Shown in pieces: positions 32,424 through 43,584 of a stretch of 64,000 nt of DNA. The notes beneath the pieces are model-generated. The model searched no databases and was not told the origin of the DNA. It saw nothing but the letters and a program-made list of their open reading frames with translations. The position numbers were made by a program, and so were the translations under genes. The first letter of the stretch is position 1. Every line of letters begins with the position of its first letter. Where the stretch lies: contig JAUCEF010000014.1 of assembly GCA_033558025.1 (NCBI GenBank), positions 3,534,001 to 3,598,000 of the forward strand. The letters are read 5' to 3'. This DNA is from Phytophthora sp. 'mugwort' (taxonomy: Eukaryota > Oomycota > Peronosporomycetes > Peronosporales > Peronosporaceae).

Positions 32424-33320
32424 TTGAGTTTGTATGTGGCGCATATTTCTCTGAATATGCATTTCCACTTATACGTCCGCATGGATATGTTGCACGTTGA
32501 TGTGAAGGCAAAAGCTGGAGAACACAGCGGGTGGACAGATGAGGACTACGAAAAGGAAGCAAGAAATAGGTTCACGGCAAAACGCGAGCAGCAAAATCCA
32601 AATGCTCTGCTTGAACACGAGGAGGCTATGAAGAAAGGAAGCACAAAGAAGAAAAGGAAGCCTCGTGTTAAGCTTGAACTCTTTCGTCGCGACCGTACGA
32701 TGTTCTACGCCAGAGCGTCAGATTCATGTGGGAAACCCCGCAGCCTCGGAAGCGGCCACGACTCTCGCTAAGCTCTGCCGCAGAATATCAATGTATTATA
32801 TCATATCATTTACTGAGGCGTGCTAACAACTTCAAACTAGTTCAATATATATTATGTGCTAACCGGCTTCAGATAGCGAGAGGACAGATAGCCAAACTGG
32901 AGAAACTGAGATATCGAACGCGGTTGAAGACACTTTTGACAATGCGGATATTTTGCAGTCCCCAACGCCAAGCAGACCTCCACATCCAGCGCAAGACCGG
33001 CCCAGTGCTGCTGGAAACAAAAGCAAATATAGTACGAGGAACAAATAGATAAGCCGATGATGCTGTCCCAGCGTGAGTGGCGAAGACTACGACCGCTCAA
33101 GTGGAGATAATGCACCAGCAGCTGGAAGTTGCTCAGCAAAAGGTTGCCATACTAGCGACACAACAACAAGCATAGAATGATCAGACAGAGATGTCTATCT
33201 TGTGCACCTCAACCGAAGGTTTGTCCGAGTTGAGAAAAGAATATATCATGATAAAGCAACGGCAGCTATTTTTTAGAGAAGCTTAGGAAGCTAGAGAACT
33301 AGCCTACATCTAGGTTCGGT
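32424..33320 (+). pseudogene. NAM-associated C-terminal region of Harbinger element C
   Basis: 32424-32771 reads SGWTDEDYEKEARNRFTAKR and HEEAMKKGSTKKKRKPRVKL. At 33077-33310 another frame gives VEIMHQQLEVAQQKVAILAT, a Gln-rich coiled coil, then ELRKEYIMIKQRQLFFREA, interrupted by TAGs. This matches the C-terminal half of Harbinger Myb proteins and continues the domain at 31.2 kb in the same orientation. Its end meets, tail to tail, the transposase fragment at 33.4 kb. Confidence 0.5.
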
Positions 33321-33422
33321 TCGAAATATGTTCAACTAACTGATATTAGTCGAAAGTGCTCTGTTGAATCCAAAACGCGGCGATACTTAACAGTGAAAGA
33401 CTCGGGCAACTGGTCGCTCCCA

Positions 33423-33600
33423 TCAAGGTGCTGGCATTGAAAGTTGTGCGGGCGTAACCATGATCGGCTGATAAAGCATATACGGATCTTGGTGCCCTTC
33501 TGCTAATTGTTCGTCGTTTCTGATAATCATGTTGTGTAGAAGCACGCAGCACTTTATGGCTCTTTTATTTTGTAAGTGGATAAAGTTACAACGTGAGGGC
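33423..33600 (-). pseudogene. PIF/Harbinger transposase C, C-terminal fragment
   Basis: Read leftward: IKCCVLLHNMIIRNDEQLAE, the conserved C-terminal LHNMI motif of Harbinger transposases, followed by a short tail. Upstream (right of about 33600) the frame runs into the 5' leader of the MULE element, so the N-terminal part and the catalytic residues are gone. Convergent with the Myb remnant to its left, as in element B. Confidence 0.6.
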
Positions 33601-34720
33601 ACGGTAATTAAAAAAAAAAACCCGACTACAGATACTTTTTGGACTGAAATTTCCCTACTTTTGGGACAGTTTGAAAATAGAAAAACACGCCCTCTCTTTC
33701 GTCCGGCCATTTGCAGCCTTTCATTTCGGATTCCCCCCAAAATCATGGCTAGCGCCGCATCGTCGTTGGGTTGTGGCACGGAGGCTGGGAAGGAGCTAGC
33801 AGATGCAACTGTTGACTCGTCGGATTCCGGTACGGAGGCGTACAAGGAGCCAGCAGAGGCGAAAGACCCAGAAGCTCACATTCCTGCCACTACTTATGTC
33901 TGCGCACCCCGTGTGGATCAGATCTACTATGCATATTGGGACGAGTTCTTCGCAGCTTTGACCGAGTACCAGGACGCTACTCACCAGGTCTTCTGCAAGC
34001 AAACGTTAACGGATGTCGCTACGAGGAATGCTAACCTGCAAAGGCGGGGTATCCTGACGGCTACGACAAAGATCCCGCTTGCTTTTGAGAAGTACTACTG
34101 CAGACTCTGCTGCACGCATGGATGGAGACGCGCAAGCCGCGCTACAGACAAGCGAAAGAACTACTTCGTCAAGTCCCCGAAATGTGACGTGCAGCTGTCG
34201 AGTCGATCACGGTGGTGTGGGTGTCCTACGGCAATTACCCTGCCAACCGCAGAGTTGAAGACACGCCGTGACAAATTTTGTCGATGAACTCCAGATGGCT
34301 GAGGTTAAAAAGGAAGCTCATCCTGGAGTATTTGAGATGCAAAAAGGGTAAGGCTTCTCGTGACGTCTCGCTGGGTACACTGGTTTATTTAACTTGTGCA
34401 TTCGCTGTTCTAGGGATAAAGGTGACACTGCGAGACGTGCGCAACCTCGTCGAGAGACGAAAGGATGCTCGCCGGGGCTCAAATGCCGTGGCGTCAAGAT
34501 TGGAGTCCATTCTGCGCGACTTACCGGCTCCCGAAAGGAAAACACAGCTACAATCTACGTCGATGACGACAAACTGACCGAGACTATCACGTTCAAGACG
34601 CATCAAATGCGCAGATTTTTCGAGGCGTTTCAAGAGGTGCTGATGGTCGACGCAACTCACAACACCAATAACGCGCGTTACAAGCTCTTTAGCTTCATGA
34701 TCGACGACGTTTTTGGACAC

Positions 34721-34854
34721 GTACGTGTACGATCTTCACAGTGGGACTGTATTGTGATTATTTTGTGTGGGTGTGACGGTATTATGTTTGTGTGGTTATG
34801 AGGTCGCTTGCGGCGCTATTGTGGTTGCATATTGGGGTTGGGACTGGGGCATAG
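34721..34854 (+). other. probable intron in the MULE transposase, 134 bp
   Basis: Starts gtacgtgt directly after MIDDVFGH and ends ggcatag directly before GQYAQHALMEKE. Joining the flanks in phase 0 gives the expected family sequence, while the intron itself contains stops. Confidence 0.55.
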
Positions 34855-35721
34855 GGGCAGTACGCGCAGCATGCGCTAATGGAAAAAGAGAGTGCAGAAT
34901 GTCTTACGGACGCAATTACTTCGTTCAAGTCATTTAACCCCACCTGGTATCTAGTCCGTGCCATTATCATGGACAAAGACTTCGGGGAGATTTCACTGCT
35001 GCGAGATGCTTTTCCTGGGGCGCGCATTCTTGTGTGTCAAGTACCTTCGCACTGAGTAGGTGAAGCGAGAAACGGATTGCTGGATCCAGATAAGGTGGAA
35101 GATGCCGTCCACATTATGCTAAAAGCGCAGACAGAGGCTGACTACGAGACGGGTCGAGTACTACATTGTGGAAGACAGTCAAATTCTACAAACGAAGACG
35201 TTCCGGATCCAGAACATTCGTTTTTGAAGTACTTCAACACAAATTGGCACCAATGTAAGGAAATGTGGATCGGATTTGGACGTGTGGACGTTCCACATCT
35301 AGGAAATACCACAAACAATTGGTACGACTTCCATGCTCTATGAATGCGATGAGGAACCTTTTGCTAACGTGGGGTATGTTGTTTGCTAGCTTGGAAGCCG
35401 CCTGGGGTCTTCTAAAAGACGTACTGAAGCCCACCATGATGCGGCAAATGTGTGGATACACTGTTTTTCTTGTACTCGATCGCTGAAATGGAGTACACAG
35501 AGAGGATTACGGATGTTGGTGTATGCGCTACGGCGGGCAGATATTGAGGGGGGTAATTGGATAAGGAAGTTGAACAACACGCATACCAGCTTGTGCAAAA
35601 AAAACAATATCGCGTGGCAAACCACCGAAAGATTCAGTATAACATTGTGGAGGTGCAAGACTATGTATTCGAACTGACGTCACCAACGAAACCGGATCGC
35701 AAACATCACGTTGATACAAGC

Positions 35722-35800
35722 GTAAGTTCGCTTAAGTTTTAACTGATATTTTTATACATTGACATCATTTGACTTATACTTGATACTATTGGCATTATAG
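35722..35800 (+). other. probable intron in the MULE transposase, 79 bp
   Basis: Starts gtaagt after KHHVDTS and ends ggcattatag before IYRCSCNS. It splits the protein just before the SWIM finger, in phase 0; the intron is AT-rich with in-frame stops. Confidence 0.65.
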
Positions 35801-36678
35801 ATCTACCGATGTTCGTGTAATTCCATGAGGACAGAGCTGCTAACTTGTCGCCATGTCATCTACTGGCGTCTGATTTCCAACAAGAGTCCTATCCCGATAA
35901 ACATATCCATCCGCGTTGGAGTCTAACATGCCCACGCAATATTTCAGTTAACGAGGACGAGCCCCGCGAAGATGAATCTGCGTGCGGTTTGTTTCGAGTC
36001 AGTGAATCTTTACTAACGGCATCCCAGCGTAAGACACTGAACGGCACGAATACGTTTCGTGTGTCTCACGATGTTGCGACGCGTATCGCTGACAGCATGG
36101 TTCGGAACGGTGCGCCAGTTTTCACGGCGATGCTGGCGGTTCTGCATCGTTTTGAGGGAATTACTGTGGGCGGAAGTTCTCGTTTGTGTCCTAAACTACT
36201 GAGTGGCTCGACAAATTTTCTGAGCTGGATCCCTTATCTCAGATATCAACTCTAGTGCCTGCAAATGACGTGGTCATGAGCCCTGGAGACGAGGATGCCC
36301 CCCCCCCCCACTATCGACACAAATGCGTCAGAAAAGCGACCGAGAGACAAGATCAAGCGACATTACAATGCAACCCCGGCGGAGTGACTTCGCCAACCAG
36401 TCACAAAGACGCAGTCACTTTTACAATAAATCACAGTGGTGGAATACCCGAGGCCCAGGACGTCTCTATGAAACAAGTGTTGAAGAGACCACATCCGGGA
36501 AGCCCAAACCTAGCGCTGATGCGTCATTCTTCGTATCGAAGAGTACCAAGAGCAGAGGGCGTCCAAAAATACGGAAATCCCAGAAACAGAAAGAAAAGCG
36601 GCAACAAATGACTGAATCACCATAAATCTTGAAAAGGAAACATTAATACCAGTAACCACTCTGTCGAACGTATCTAGA

Positions 36679-37148
36679 GTGCTGAAAATGACGTTCAGCT
36701 ACGAGTCTGCGCACGAGGTTTTAGCTCGTTTCGATGTGAAGAGGTTCAGCCCCAGAAAACAAGCCATCGCCAAGTTAATTACTACTCACGAGTGTGCGCG
36801 ACATTATGTACGTTTTCACGGAGCGATTTCTGGCGAAATGTCGACAGCTTTTGGAAGATTATACGAAATTGCTTTCACTGTTCAACCAACTTGTCGGCAT
36901 TCGGGTACCTAGGGTTGGCGTTGTTTAGCCAAGAGCAGCTGCACATTATGGTGAAATATCATGAGGTGATGAAAACTATGAGAGCGGTATCCGATAGCAT
37001 GGAGTGGGTCCAAGCTACAGCGCTGAATCGACTCTCGATACCGATTGGTTTCGATGAGTACTCCGATCTTGACAAAGACGAAGCGACTACAGCAATCCAG
37101 ATTAACAAAAATACATTACACTTTAAGGCTAGTCAGCAACCTACTTAG
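36679..37148 (+). pseudogene. unknown coding remnant right of the MULE
   Basis: Two overlapping frames read VLARFDVKRFSPRKQAIAKL and YLGLALFSQEQLHIMVKYHE, then MEWVQATALNRLSIPIGFDE. The composition looks like real protein, but I recognise no family. It may be part of the MULE element or of the flank of the LINE. Confidence 0.3.
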
Positions 37149-37410
37149 CTACTCTACTTGGCTATTTGGGATCGATTTGGGTCATGTGGACCCAAACATT
37201 GGGTACGAAATATCCAATTGGTGTCCAAAAAAGGTCCATTTTCTCGAAAGTGGGTACCCTGAAGGACCCATTTTAGTGTCCAGGAGGAAACTGGTGGACG
37301 TCCGGAGACGTCTCTGGGCCGAGTTGGACATTTGCAGGACCTTTCCGATGGGGTCTATACAAGTATAACCCGAATGAACCAGGTGGTGGTAAGCCACCTA
37401 CTTCTAGTCA
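37149..37410. other. no gene; short non-coding stretch
   Basis: Contains a small inverted repeat tgggtcatgtggaccca near 37178-37194. It borders the tRNA-like sequence and could hold the LINE insertion point. Confidence 0.35.
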
Positions 37411-37483
37411 GCTCAGATAGCTCAGCTGGTTAAGCATCCAGTGTCGGACGGAAGCGGCCAGGGTTCAATCCCCGGGCCGACCA
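37411..37483 (+). tRNA. tRNA-like sequence, Asp-like, degenerate
   Basis: It has a perfect A-box (tagctcagctgg) and a B-box-like gggttcaatcc. The T arm (caggg/cccgg, one mismatch) and the 3' acceptor (gccgacc) with discriminator A are clear, but the 5' acceptor strand does not pair well, the D arm lacks one base and the anticodon arm cannot be folded cleanly. Probably a tRNA pseudogene or a tRNA-derived repeat at the LINE border. Confidence 0.45.
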
Positions 37484-38175
37484 GACCTTTCGGACGATGG
37501 TTGGGGTTTGGCCGCGAAGGTTGGGATATCTGGTCTTGTGACTGGACTGGTGGTCTTGGGGGCTACTGGGCGCCGTCTCATGGGCTGTAGGCCTGTAAAC
37601 ACGGTTAGACCCGGTAGTTCTTGCGACTGCTTGACCGGGCACTTCAGTAGGAGAGATGCGGGTCGTGGTCTAGAGGGGCAATGCCTCCCAGTCGTCGTCC
37701 CATCGGCTTGTAGGCCTGGTAGTACGCGCGGCTCGGGAGTGTGGTGCCGCTCTAGACCTCGATCCAAAGAGTAGTCCAGTGATGTCGTGCATGCCATAAC
37801 ACGCGTAAGCGTCTGTAGCGTGTCGCGTTCTTCACCCGCCTGTCCGCCAACGTGGGGCCCCGCCTGGGTTCAAAAATCCACACCGCCTTCGGGTACAGCA
37901 GACATAAGGCAACGCCCGCTAAGCGATCGGCAAATGGAGTCGGGAACTTGGCGTATGGGCGTGAAAGTGGTGGAGACTAAAGCCAGTAATGGCCGAGCAC
38001 GCCGGCGGCGGATTGTAAGACATCAGGATGAAGCCTTGAGCTTGTGGCCTTACCTTCGGGCCACAGGCGTCTCTTCCCGGCTGCGGTTCAACATGGCCGC
38101 GGGAAAGGAGCCCCGCTGACGGGTTCCCACCCCGCGATCGCTTGGATCTGCAGTCGGAAAGGTCGCTCCGGACGT
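37484..38175 (-). other. LINE 3' non-coding tail
   Basis: No convincing coding on either strand. Contains a tandem duplication of about 105 bp (listed separately) and scattered shorter similarity (ctgtaggcctg / ttgtaggcctgg near 37580 and 37707). Confidence 0.5.
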
Positions 38176-38255
38176 CTATTCCCTGTCGTGGTTCAACATG
38201 CCCGCGAGTAAGGAATCCCACTGACGGGGTTCCGCCTCGTGGTCGATTGGGCCAT
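38066..38255. repeat. tandem duplication, period 105 bp
   Basis: Unit 1 starts ggcgtctcttccc at 38066, unit 2 starts gacgtctattccc at 38171; both continue tgcggttcaacatg or cgtggttcaacatg, then gac-ggg-ttcc. Imperfect, within the LINE tail. Confidence 0.65.
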
Positions 38256-41200
38256 TGGCGTCGAAGGGTGCCGACACAGGCAGTCCTCGCAATAAGGTGT
38301 GTAGTTGCCTACTCACCTGCGAGGATTGTCTTATTGCTTGCGCCTGGGTTGCCTGCCATAAGGCAGCAACATGAAGGTCAATCAGGGCGTGCACCCGAGC
38401 CTTGACGCCGATGAGACTTGGTTCATACTCGTGGAAGCGGATGTCATTGCGGTGCGTCCATAGGCAGCGAAGTACCACAACTCTCACTATGTGGAAGACC
38501 GCAAAGAGGCTGTAACCAAAGTCCTTTTTGGCTCGGGGCGTAGGCATGATGTCCGCGAAGTAGACCACAGTCGCCCACTCAATGGGAGACTCAAATCACT
38601 GCTGGAACACTTTAAGTCATTCCGCCCATACGGTTGCCGCACAGTCACAATACCAAAAGAGATGGGAGACGGTTTCAATGACTCCACACCCATGATGGCA
38701 GCGAGTCATAGCGCCTTGCACGTGCTGCAGCCTAAAGCCCACCCAAAGTGCGTTGTGCTGAAGTCTGTACAGCAAGTCCGCGTTCACTGGTAGTACGTGC
38801 TTGTTCATCTTTAGGTCCCTGCCCCATACATTTGCGGGAGGCGCTTGTTCAAGGCCAAGTGCAGTCGTTGGCAGGCCGGGTACCTTGTACTGAACCAGGA
38901 GCTTGCGTATTAACGACACCGTGAGATCAGCGACTTCATAGCCACTGAAGCTCTAAGTATGGAGTGCGCAGCCGTAGTGTGGCTTGGGGCGGAGTCGAAT
39001 GGGCATGTTGGCCAACGGTCGTAACAGCGAGTCAATCTTAGTTAAGAAAGATCCGCAGAAGCTCACGCTGTTAGCACGCCCAGGCTGGCCATGCTCACGG
39101 ATGACTTGGGATAGCTTGGCGGCTTGAGGCGGGTATCCACTAAGCTCAAACAAGTCAGATATCCGATAAACCTTTAAGCGAATAAGGTCTCGGACAATTC
39201 CCAGGTTTGCGGCTCGCAGGGTCTTGGGCGTCTTGGTTGCAGTCGTGATATCCACATTGTCCAGCAGCGGCATTGTCAACTTGTCAAACTTGGTCATGTT
39301 GCGAGTGATCTTGGGGCGCAGATTGGTGTTCCAAAGGAAGAGAACATGGTGCCAATACAAACCAAGCGGTCTCCATCGTCTTAGCCGTCGAGACACCACA
39401 TGATGAGGGCTGTTCCAGACCGGCGCGTACAGGATGTCAAAGTCGCGTCCCCAAGGTTTCATCACGGAGTCAAACAGCGCAATGACTGGGCGGCCCATGA
39501 GGGTACATCATCCGGTGACTGGCGTACGGCCATGAGCGGCTTGCAGAGCATGTGTAGTTGGAGTCCCTCGATCATCGTTTTCACAGGCGTTAAGCCGAGG
39601 CCTCCCATGTGCATGGGCAACGTCCACCAAGCTCGGAGCACGATGTTCGACGTAGAAGACTGGGTCATGAACCGTACTATCATGTCCTGGACTTGGTCTT
39701 GGAAACCAGTTTCAGGTATGTAGCAGACACTGGCCGTGTACCAGAGAACACGCAAGATGATCTGTTGTAGGATGACCACTTGTCCTCGCAGAGTGCGTGC
39801 CCGGTACTTCCACAGTGAACACCTTGTCTGCATGTCCGCCAATATGTGCTGTAGCCGTGCCGCGTCTGTGAGCTTGGGACCGTAGTATATACCAAGCAGT
39901 TTGGCCGAGTCGTTGGCCCCAACAACCTTTAGTCCCAATTGCTGTAGTGCCTCACGGATGATGTCGGTTTCACTGTTCCAGGGGTGGAACGGCAGCACCA
40001 CGGGCTTGTTCTTGTTCAGCTCCATGCCCGATGCCTCACAGAAGCGATCCAGCAAGTCCAGTAGCCGCTGAGTATCCCGCAGGTCCCTTAGTAGTCCAGT
40101 GCAGTCATCAGCAGAGCTGATAACTGTATGGACTACCGAAGAGTCTCCACACCGAAGTCCAGCATCCTTTATCTTGGCGCGAATCAAGTTCAGCAAAGGT
40201 TCCACGTAAAAGCACGAACAGACCCGGGGAGAAAGGGTCTCCTTGCCGCACGCCTCTCCCTAATTCAAAGAGCGAAAGTGGGCCACCGTTGAATAGTAGC
40301 GCCACCAAGTTTTCAGGAAACATCACGCGTACCCAGCGACGAAACACTTCGCCGAAGCGGAAGTGCTCGAGGATCATGTCAAGGGCATCCCACACCACGC
40401 TGTCGAAGGCCTTGGCAAAGTCAATCAAGATAGCACCAGCCACCGCGTCATCGTCTTCATACACTTTCATGAGTGCTTGAAGCCGCAAGTGAGCATGACG
40501 AATATCGCGCCCAGGCACGAAGCCATACTGGTCAGAGAATAGGAGACTATCTAAGACAGTTCCAGACGGTATGCCAGTATTTTGGGGCCCAGCCTGGCAT
40601 CGACGTTGAGGAGGGTAATGGGTCTGTAGTTCCCAGGCTCTTTACGGTCTCCCTTCTTGTATAGCAAGCAGACTTGGCCGCGACGGTGGAACTTGGACAT
40701 CCTGCCTTTCTCCAGTTGAGCCGCGTAGACAATCTCCAGGATACGGCTCCAAAGCGTCACATCAGTTAGGTAGTAGGCCAGCGGTAACCCATCGGGTCCT
40801 GGTGCCTTCCCCGACGACGTATGCTTGATAGCCCAGTAGAAGTCATTTGCTGTGAGTGGACTGTCAAGATAGGCAGCTTGCTTCGGCGTCAGATGTTTGG
40901 TGGTGTGTTCAAAGATCTGGGCCAGCTTGATGCAATCCCATTTCGGCTTGTCATAATGGAACTCCCTTGAAGGTGAGCGATAGATCCCGGACCAAAACTG
41001 GTTGAACTCCTGTCACATGACTTCCAACTCCTCCGGCGAATTGACAGGAATCGGAGTGTTGTGCAGGATCGGAGGCGGTCGGAAGAAGTACTTGGTACCT
41101 CGCTCAGAATCATGGAGGTCGGAGGCAAACTTCTTCTTCGATGCGTAGAACATTTTCACCTTCATCTTGACCTCCAGTAGTGCCCTCTTTTCAGACAGCC

Positions 41201-42262
41201 GCCGGCGTTGATCATCGGTAGGCTCCGTCGCTTGGCGGTGCTGCAGATCATTGATTTCCAGGTGCAGTTCCTCAAGTTCGCGCTGGCAAGCATTCTTCCG
41301 GGATTCAAATAACTCATGCAGGAAGATGTTGTCGCGACGCTTGTGCTCGTCGAGTAGGCAGCCCGGGTTGTACTGGGAGTCCGTTGGTGCATGGAGCATG
41401 TCTGCCAACTTGATCAGCGATTCTTGGAGATACTGCTGCGCTTCAGGAAGCTGGATGATCCATTCTGGGCAGCGCCAGGGGGGTCTCTTAGCCGGCCGAA
41501 AGACAGCAGATCCGAGTCGAAAGTCGATGCCGTAGTGGTCACCCATATTGGAGCGATTGCGAAAGTCGTGCAGAATGCCTTGCATGGCCTGGAAGAGCTG
41601 GGAGCTTAGCATTACGTAGTCTAACCTTGAGCTGGAGTTGGGGCTGGTGAACTCGACGAGCGTCGGATGTTCCAGGCGCCATGCATCCACAACGTTGATA
41701 GCTTGCATCCAGTCCAGCAGCTCGGTTCACCCCCGCGGCCGATTCCGGTCGGTGTGGTTGGCTTGGTCCAGTTGGCTTGACATCACTGTGTTGAAGTCGC
41801 CCATGACAATGTGCAGCAATCATCGTCGAAGTCTCTTGGAAGGTTCTTAAAGAAAGTTGGCCGCTTCTGGCCTTTAACGGTGGCATACACCACATGAATG
41901 TACGTCTCTTTCAAGTCCAGAGTGCCGCGTAGTAGTAAGTACCGATCCATCATATCAGCCAAGCTAACATGACGGAGGGTAACGTCTTGGATATCTTGAA
42001 CAGGGCATGTCGGCGTGAGTAGCAAGCCCACACCAGCGTGCCCTGTGTATGTAGTCATATGTTCTTGCGACCAAAAGCTGGAATTAAACCGCGAGGTTTG
42101 CCTCCAGATCTGTTTCAAGCGCTGGTAGTTGAAGGGCCCGGTGAAGCACGTCTCCTGAAGACCGATCATGTGAAAGGTCTTAGAGAAGTACTGCAGCGAG
42201 CTCCTTGAGGTCCGGTTCATGCCGTTAGCGTTCAGCGAGAACCCTCTCAGGGCCCAATTCCC
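38176..42262 (-). pseudogene. LINE ORF2: endonuclease and reverse transcriptase, broken
   Basis: The endonuclease begins at WALRGFSLNANGMNRTS, with HMIGLQETCFTG, a GDFNTVMS-like motif, SSRLDYVMLSSQLF and NMGDHYGIDF, the metal-binding and catalytic signatures of APE-type endonucleases. The RT follows: LLYKKGDRKEPGNYRPITLL, AGAILIDFAKAFDSVVWDAL, RGVRQGDPFSPGLF and ISSADDCTGL, where YADD has become SADD (Tyr to Ser, both Asp kept). Then SAKLLGIYYG and the helical thumb. 38919-38617 holds a zf-RVT-like Cys-His region (RCHHGCGVIETVSHLFWYC). It would nick target DNA and copy its own RNA there. At least six frame breaks. Confidence 0.78.
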
Positions 42263-42263
42263 A

Positions 42264-43546
42264 TTAGAGAGAAGGGCTACTCGAGTTGGCTACTGCCGAA
42301 GCCGCTTGTTGGAGATCAACGATGCATTGTCGTAAGTCGTCCGGCAACGGGCCATCAAGGAGTCGAGTTGCCAACGGCGAGGTTACCAGTACCCCTAGGG
42401 TGCGATCGTCCCAGAGGTGCCACATCGGATGGGGCAGCGTAGTAGCTTCTTCTTGGATTAGAGCGCAGACCTTGACCGGATCCATATAGATGCTTGGAGC
42501 AATCACTTGCAACGCAAGATCAAACTCGGCCAGTCGCGTTTAGAGCCAGAACTCGTTTGGGGTAGAGCAAAGGCTCTGCAGCACGATTTCTGGGCTTAGG
42601 TCGTCAGCGTCCGGGAAGAGCTCGGCCAACTTGTTCTTGAGCGAGTAGTCCTTCGCCGAGGAGTCTAGCTTCGTGGAGATCATTCGGAGTACTGCGTGGC
42701 CAAACGTCTTGCTGCGAAGATGCTGATAGTTACCGGGAGCCGAGGTGTCTAATAAAAAGCGATGGATGCTAGGTTGGGCTTGGATCCCGTACAAGCTGCT
42801 ATCGGCATCTGAGGTGTTCGAGAACTCCGTCAGATACGATTCGATGACGTCGCAGAGGTCATTGAGGGTGATCGTCTCTGCAGGGTACTTGATCGCTGCG
42901 CTGTTGAGTATCTTTTCGGCAGGCTTGGACAGCTTGACATACGAGGCAACCGGGGAGGGCGGGATCTGAGTACTGTCCCAGAGAGTCATATCCTGATCAG
43001 GTGGGACATTGCCACCATCTCCCTCACTCAGCCACTCATACTGGTTGGTGGATGCCAATACTGGATAGCCAGTCTGGAACGGGGGTAGTTCCCTTGTCTT
43101 GGCCGTGGGAGTGGACATCTTGACATCTTGCCAAAGACAAGTTGCTTGGCGCGCAAGATACGCGCCGGCTCCCGGTCCGTTCGCTTGATCGAGCCAGTGG
43201 GAAAATTTGGAGGTTCTTCGTCCGACGGCCAGATAGAATTGGGCTAGACTGTGATCCCGTCTTCAACAGTTTCTCCTTCAACACCTTCCATGGCGCTACC
43301 TGAACTGGCTTCCGAGTCACTCACTTCTGATCCATTAGGCTCGGATGGCTCGTACTCGGCGTCCGACGTTTCCATAGGCGTGCCATTGGCTTCGGTGTTC
43401 GTGGCAACAGCAGGCTTCGAATAAGCTTGATGTGCCGCATGGTCGACCGACTTAGATGATGATGGGTGAGCCTTGCGTTTCTCGTGCATCGCCTTCAGGA
43501 AGAGCGGCGTGCCGTGGTTGAACGCACGGATGCGGTGATTGACCAC
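42264..43546 (-). pseudogene. LINE ORF1
   Basis: Starts MVNHRIRAFNHGTPLFLKAM (43546), continues through an acidic stretch, and after a stop near 43247 and a frame change goes on as MSTPTAKTRELPPFQTGYPV (43118-42540) and MQVIAPSIYMDPVKVCALIQ (42512-42264). No zinc knuckle or RRM could be recognised; position and orientation upstream of ORF2 make it the likely RNA-binding ORF1 protein. Confidence 0.55.
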
Positions 43547-43584
43547 CGCGTATGACTACAGCAATCCAGAGACTACGCTTAACC

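Larger units (their letters stand above)
33745..36625 (+). pseudogene. SWIM-type MULE transposase with introns, broken
   Basis: From ATG 33745 (MASAASSLGCG) an acidic leader is followed by a zinc-binding N-terminal region (KYYCRLCCTHGW), KVTLRDVRNLVERRKDA, then TATIYVDDDKLTETITFKT and EVLMVDATHNTNNARYKLF (first Asp of the MULE DDE), VRAIIMDKDFGEISLLRDAF (second Asp), and at 35804-35848 a SWIM zinc finger, CSCNSMRTELLTCRH. The tail includes KSTKSRGRPKIRKSQKQKEK, a basic GRP motif usual in these proteins. At least two GT-AG introns can be drawn. Frameshifts near 34270 and 34540 and a stop near 35055 inactivate it. Its start is about 145 bases right of the Harbinger C fragment. Confidence 0.75.
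37484..43546 (-). mobile_element. LINE (non-LTR retrotransposon) with ORF1 and endonuclease-RT ORF2
   Basis: A complete-looking layout on the minus strand: ORF1 at about 43546-42264, ORF2 at about 42262-38176 (apurinic-type endonuclease, reverse transcriptase, C-terminal Cys-His region), and a 3' non-coding tail 38175-37484. Both ORFs carry stops and frameshifts. No poly-A tail and no target-site duplication could be fixed. The tail ends against the tRNA-like sequence. Confidence 0.75.

Noticed and set aside
33529..33744. First 72 codons of the open frame leading into the MULE transposase
   Set aside because: They overlap the Harbinger C fragment on the other strand and a poly-A run; the ATG at 33745 begins the recognisable protein.
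37411..37483. Functional tRNA-Asp gene
   Set aside because: The 5' acceptor strand does not pair, a D-arm base is missing and the anticodon arm does not fold.
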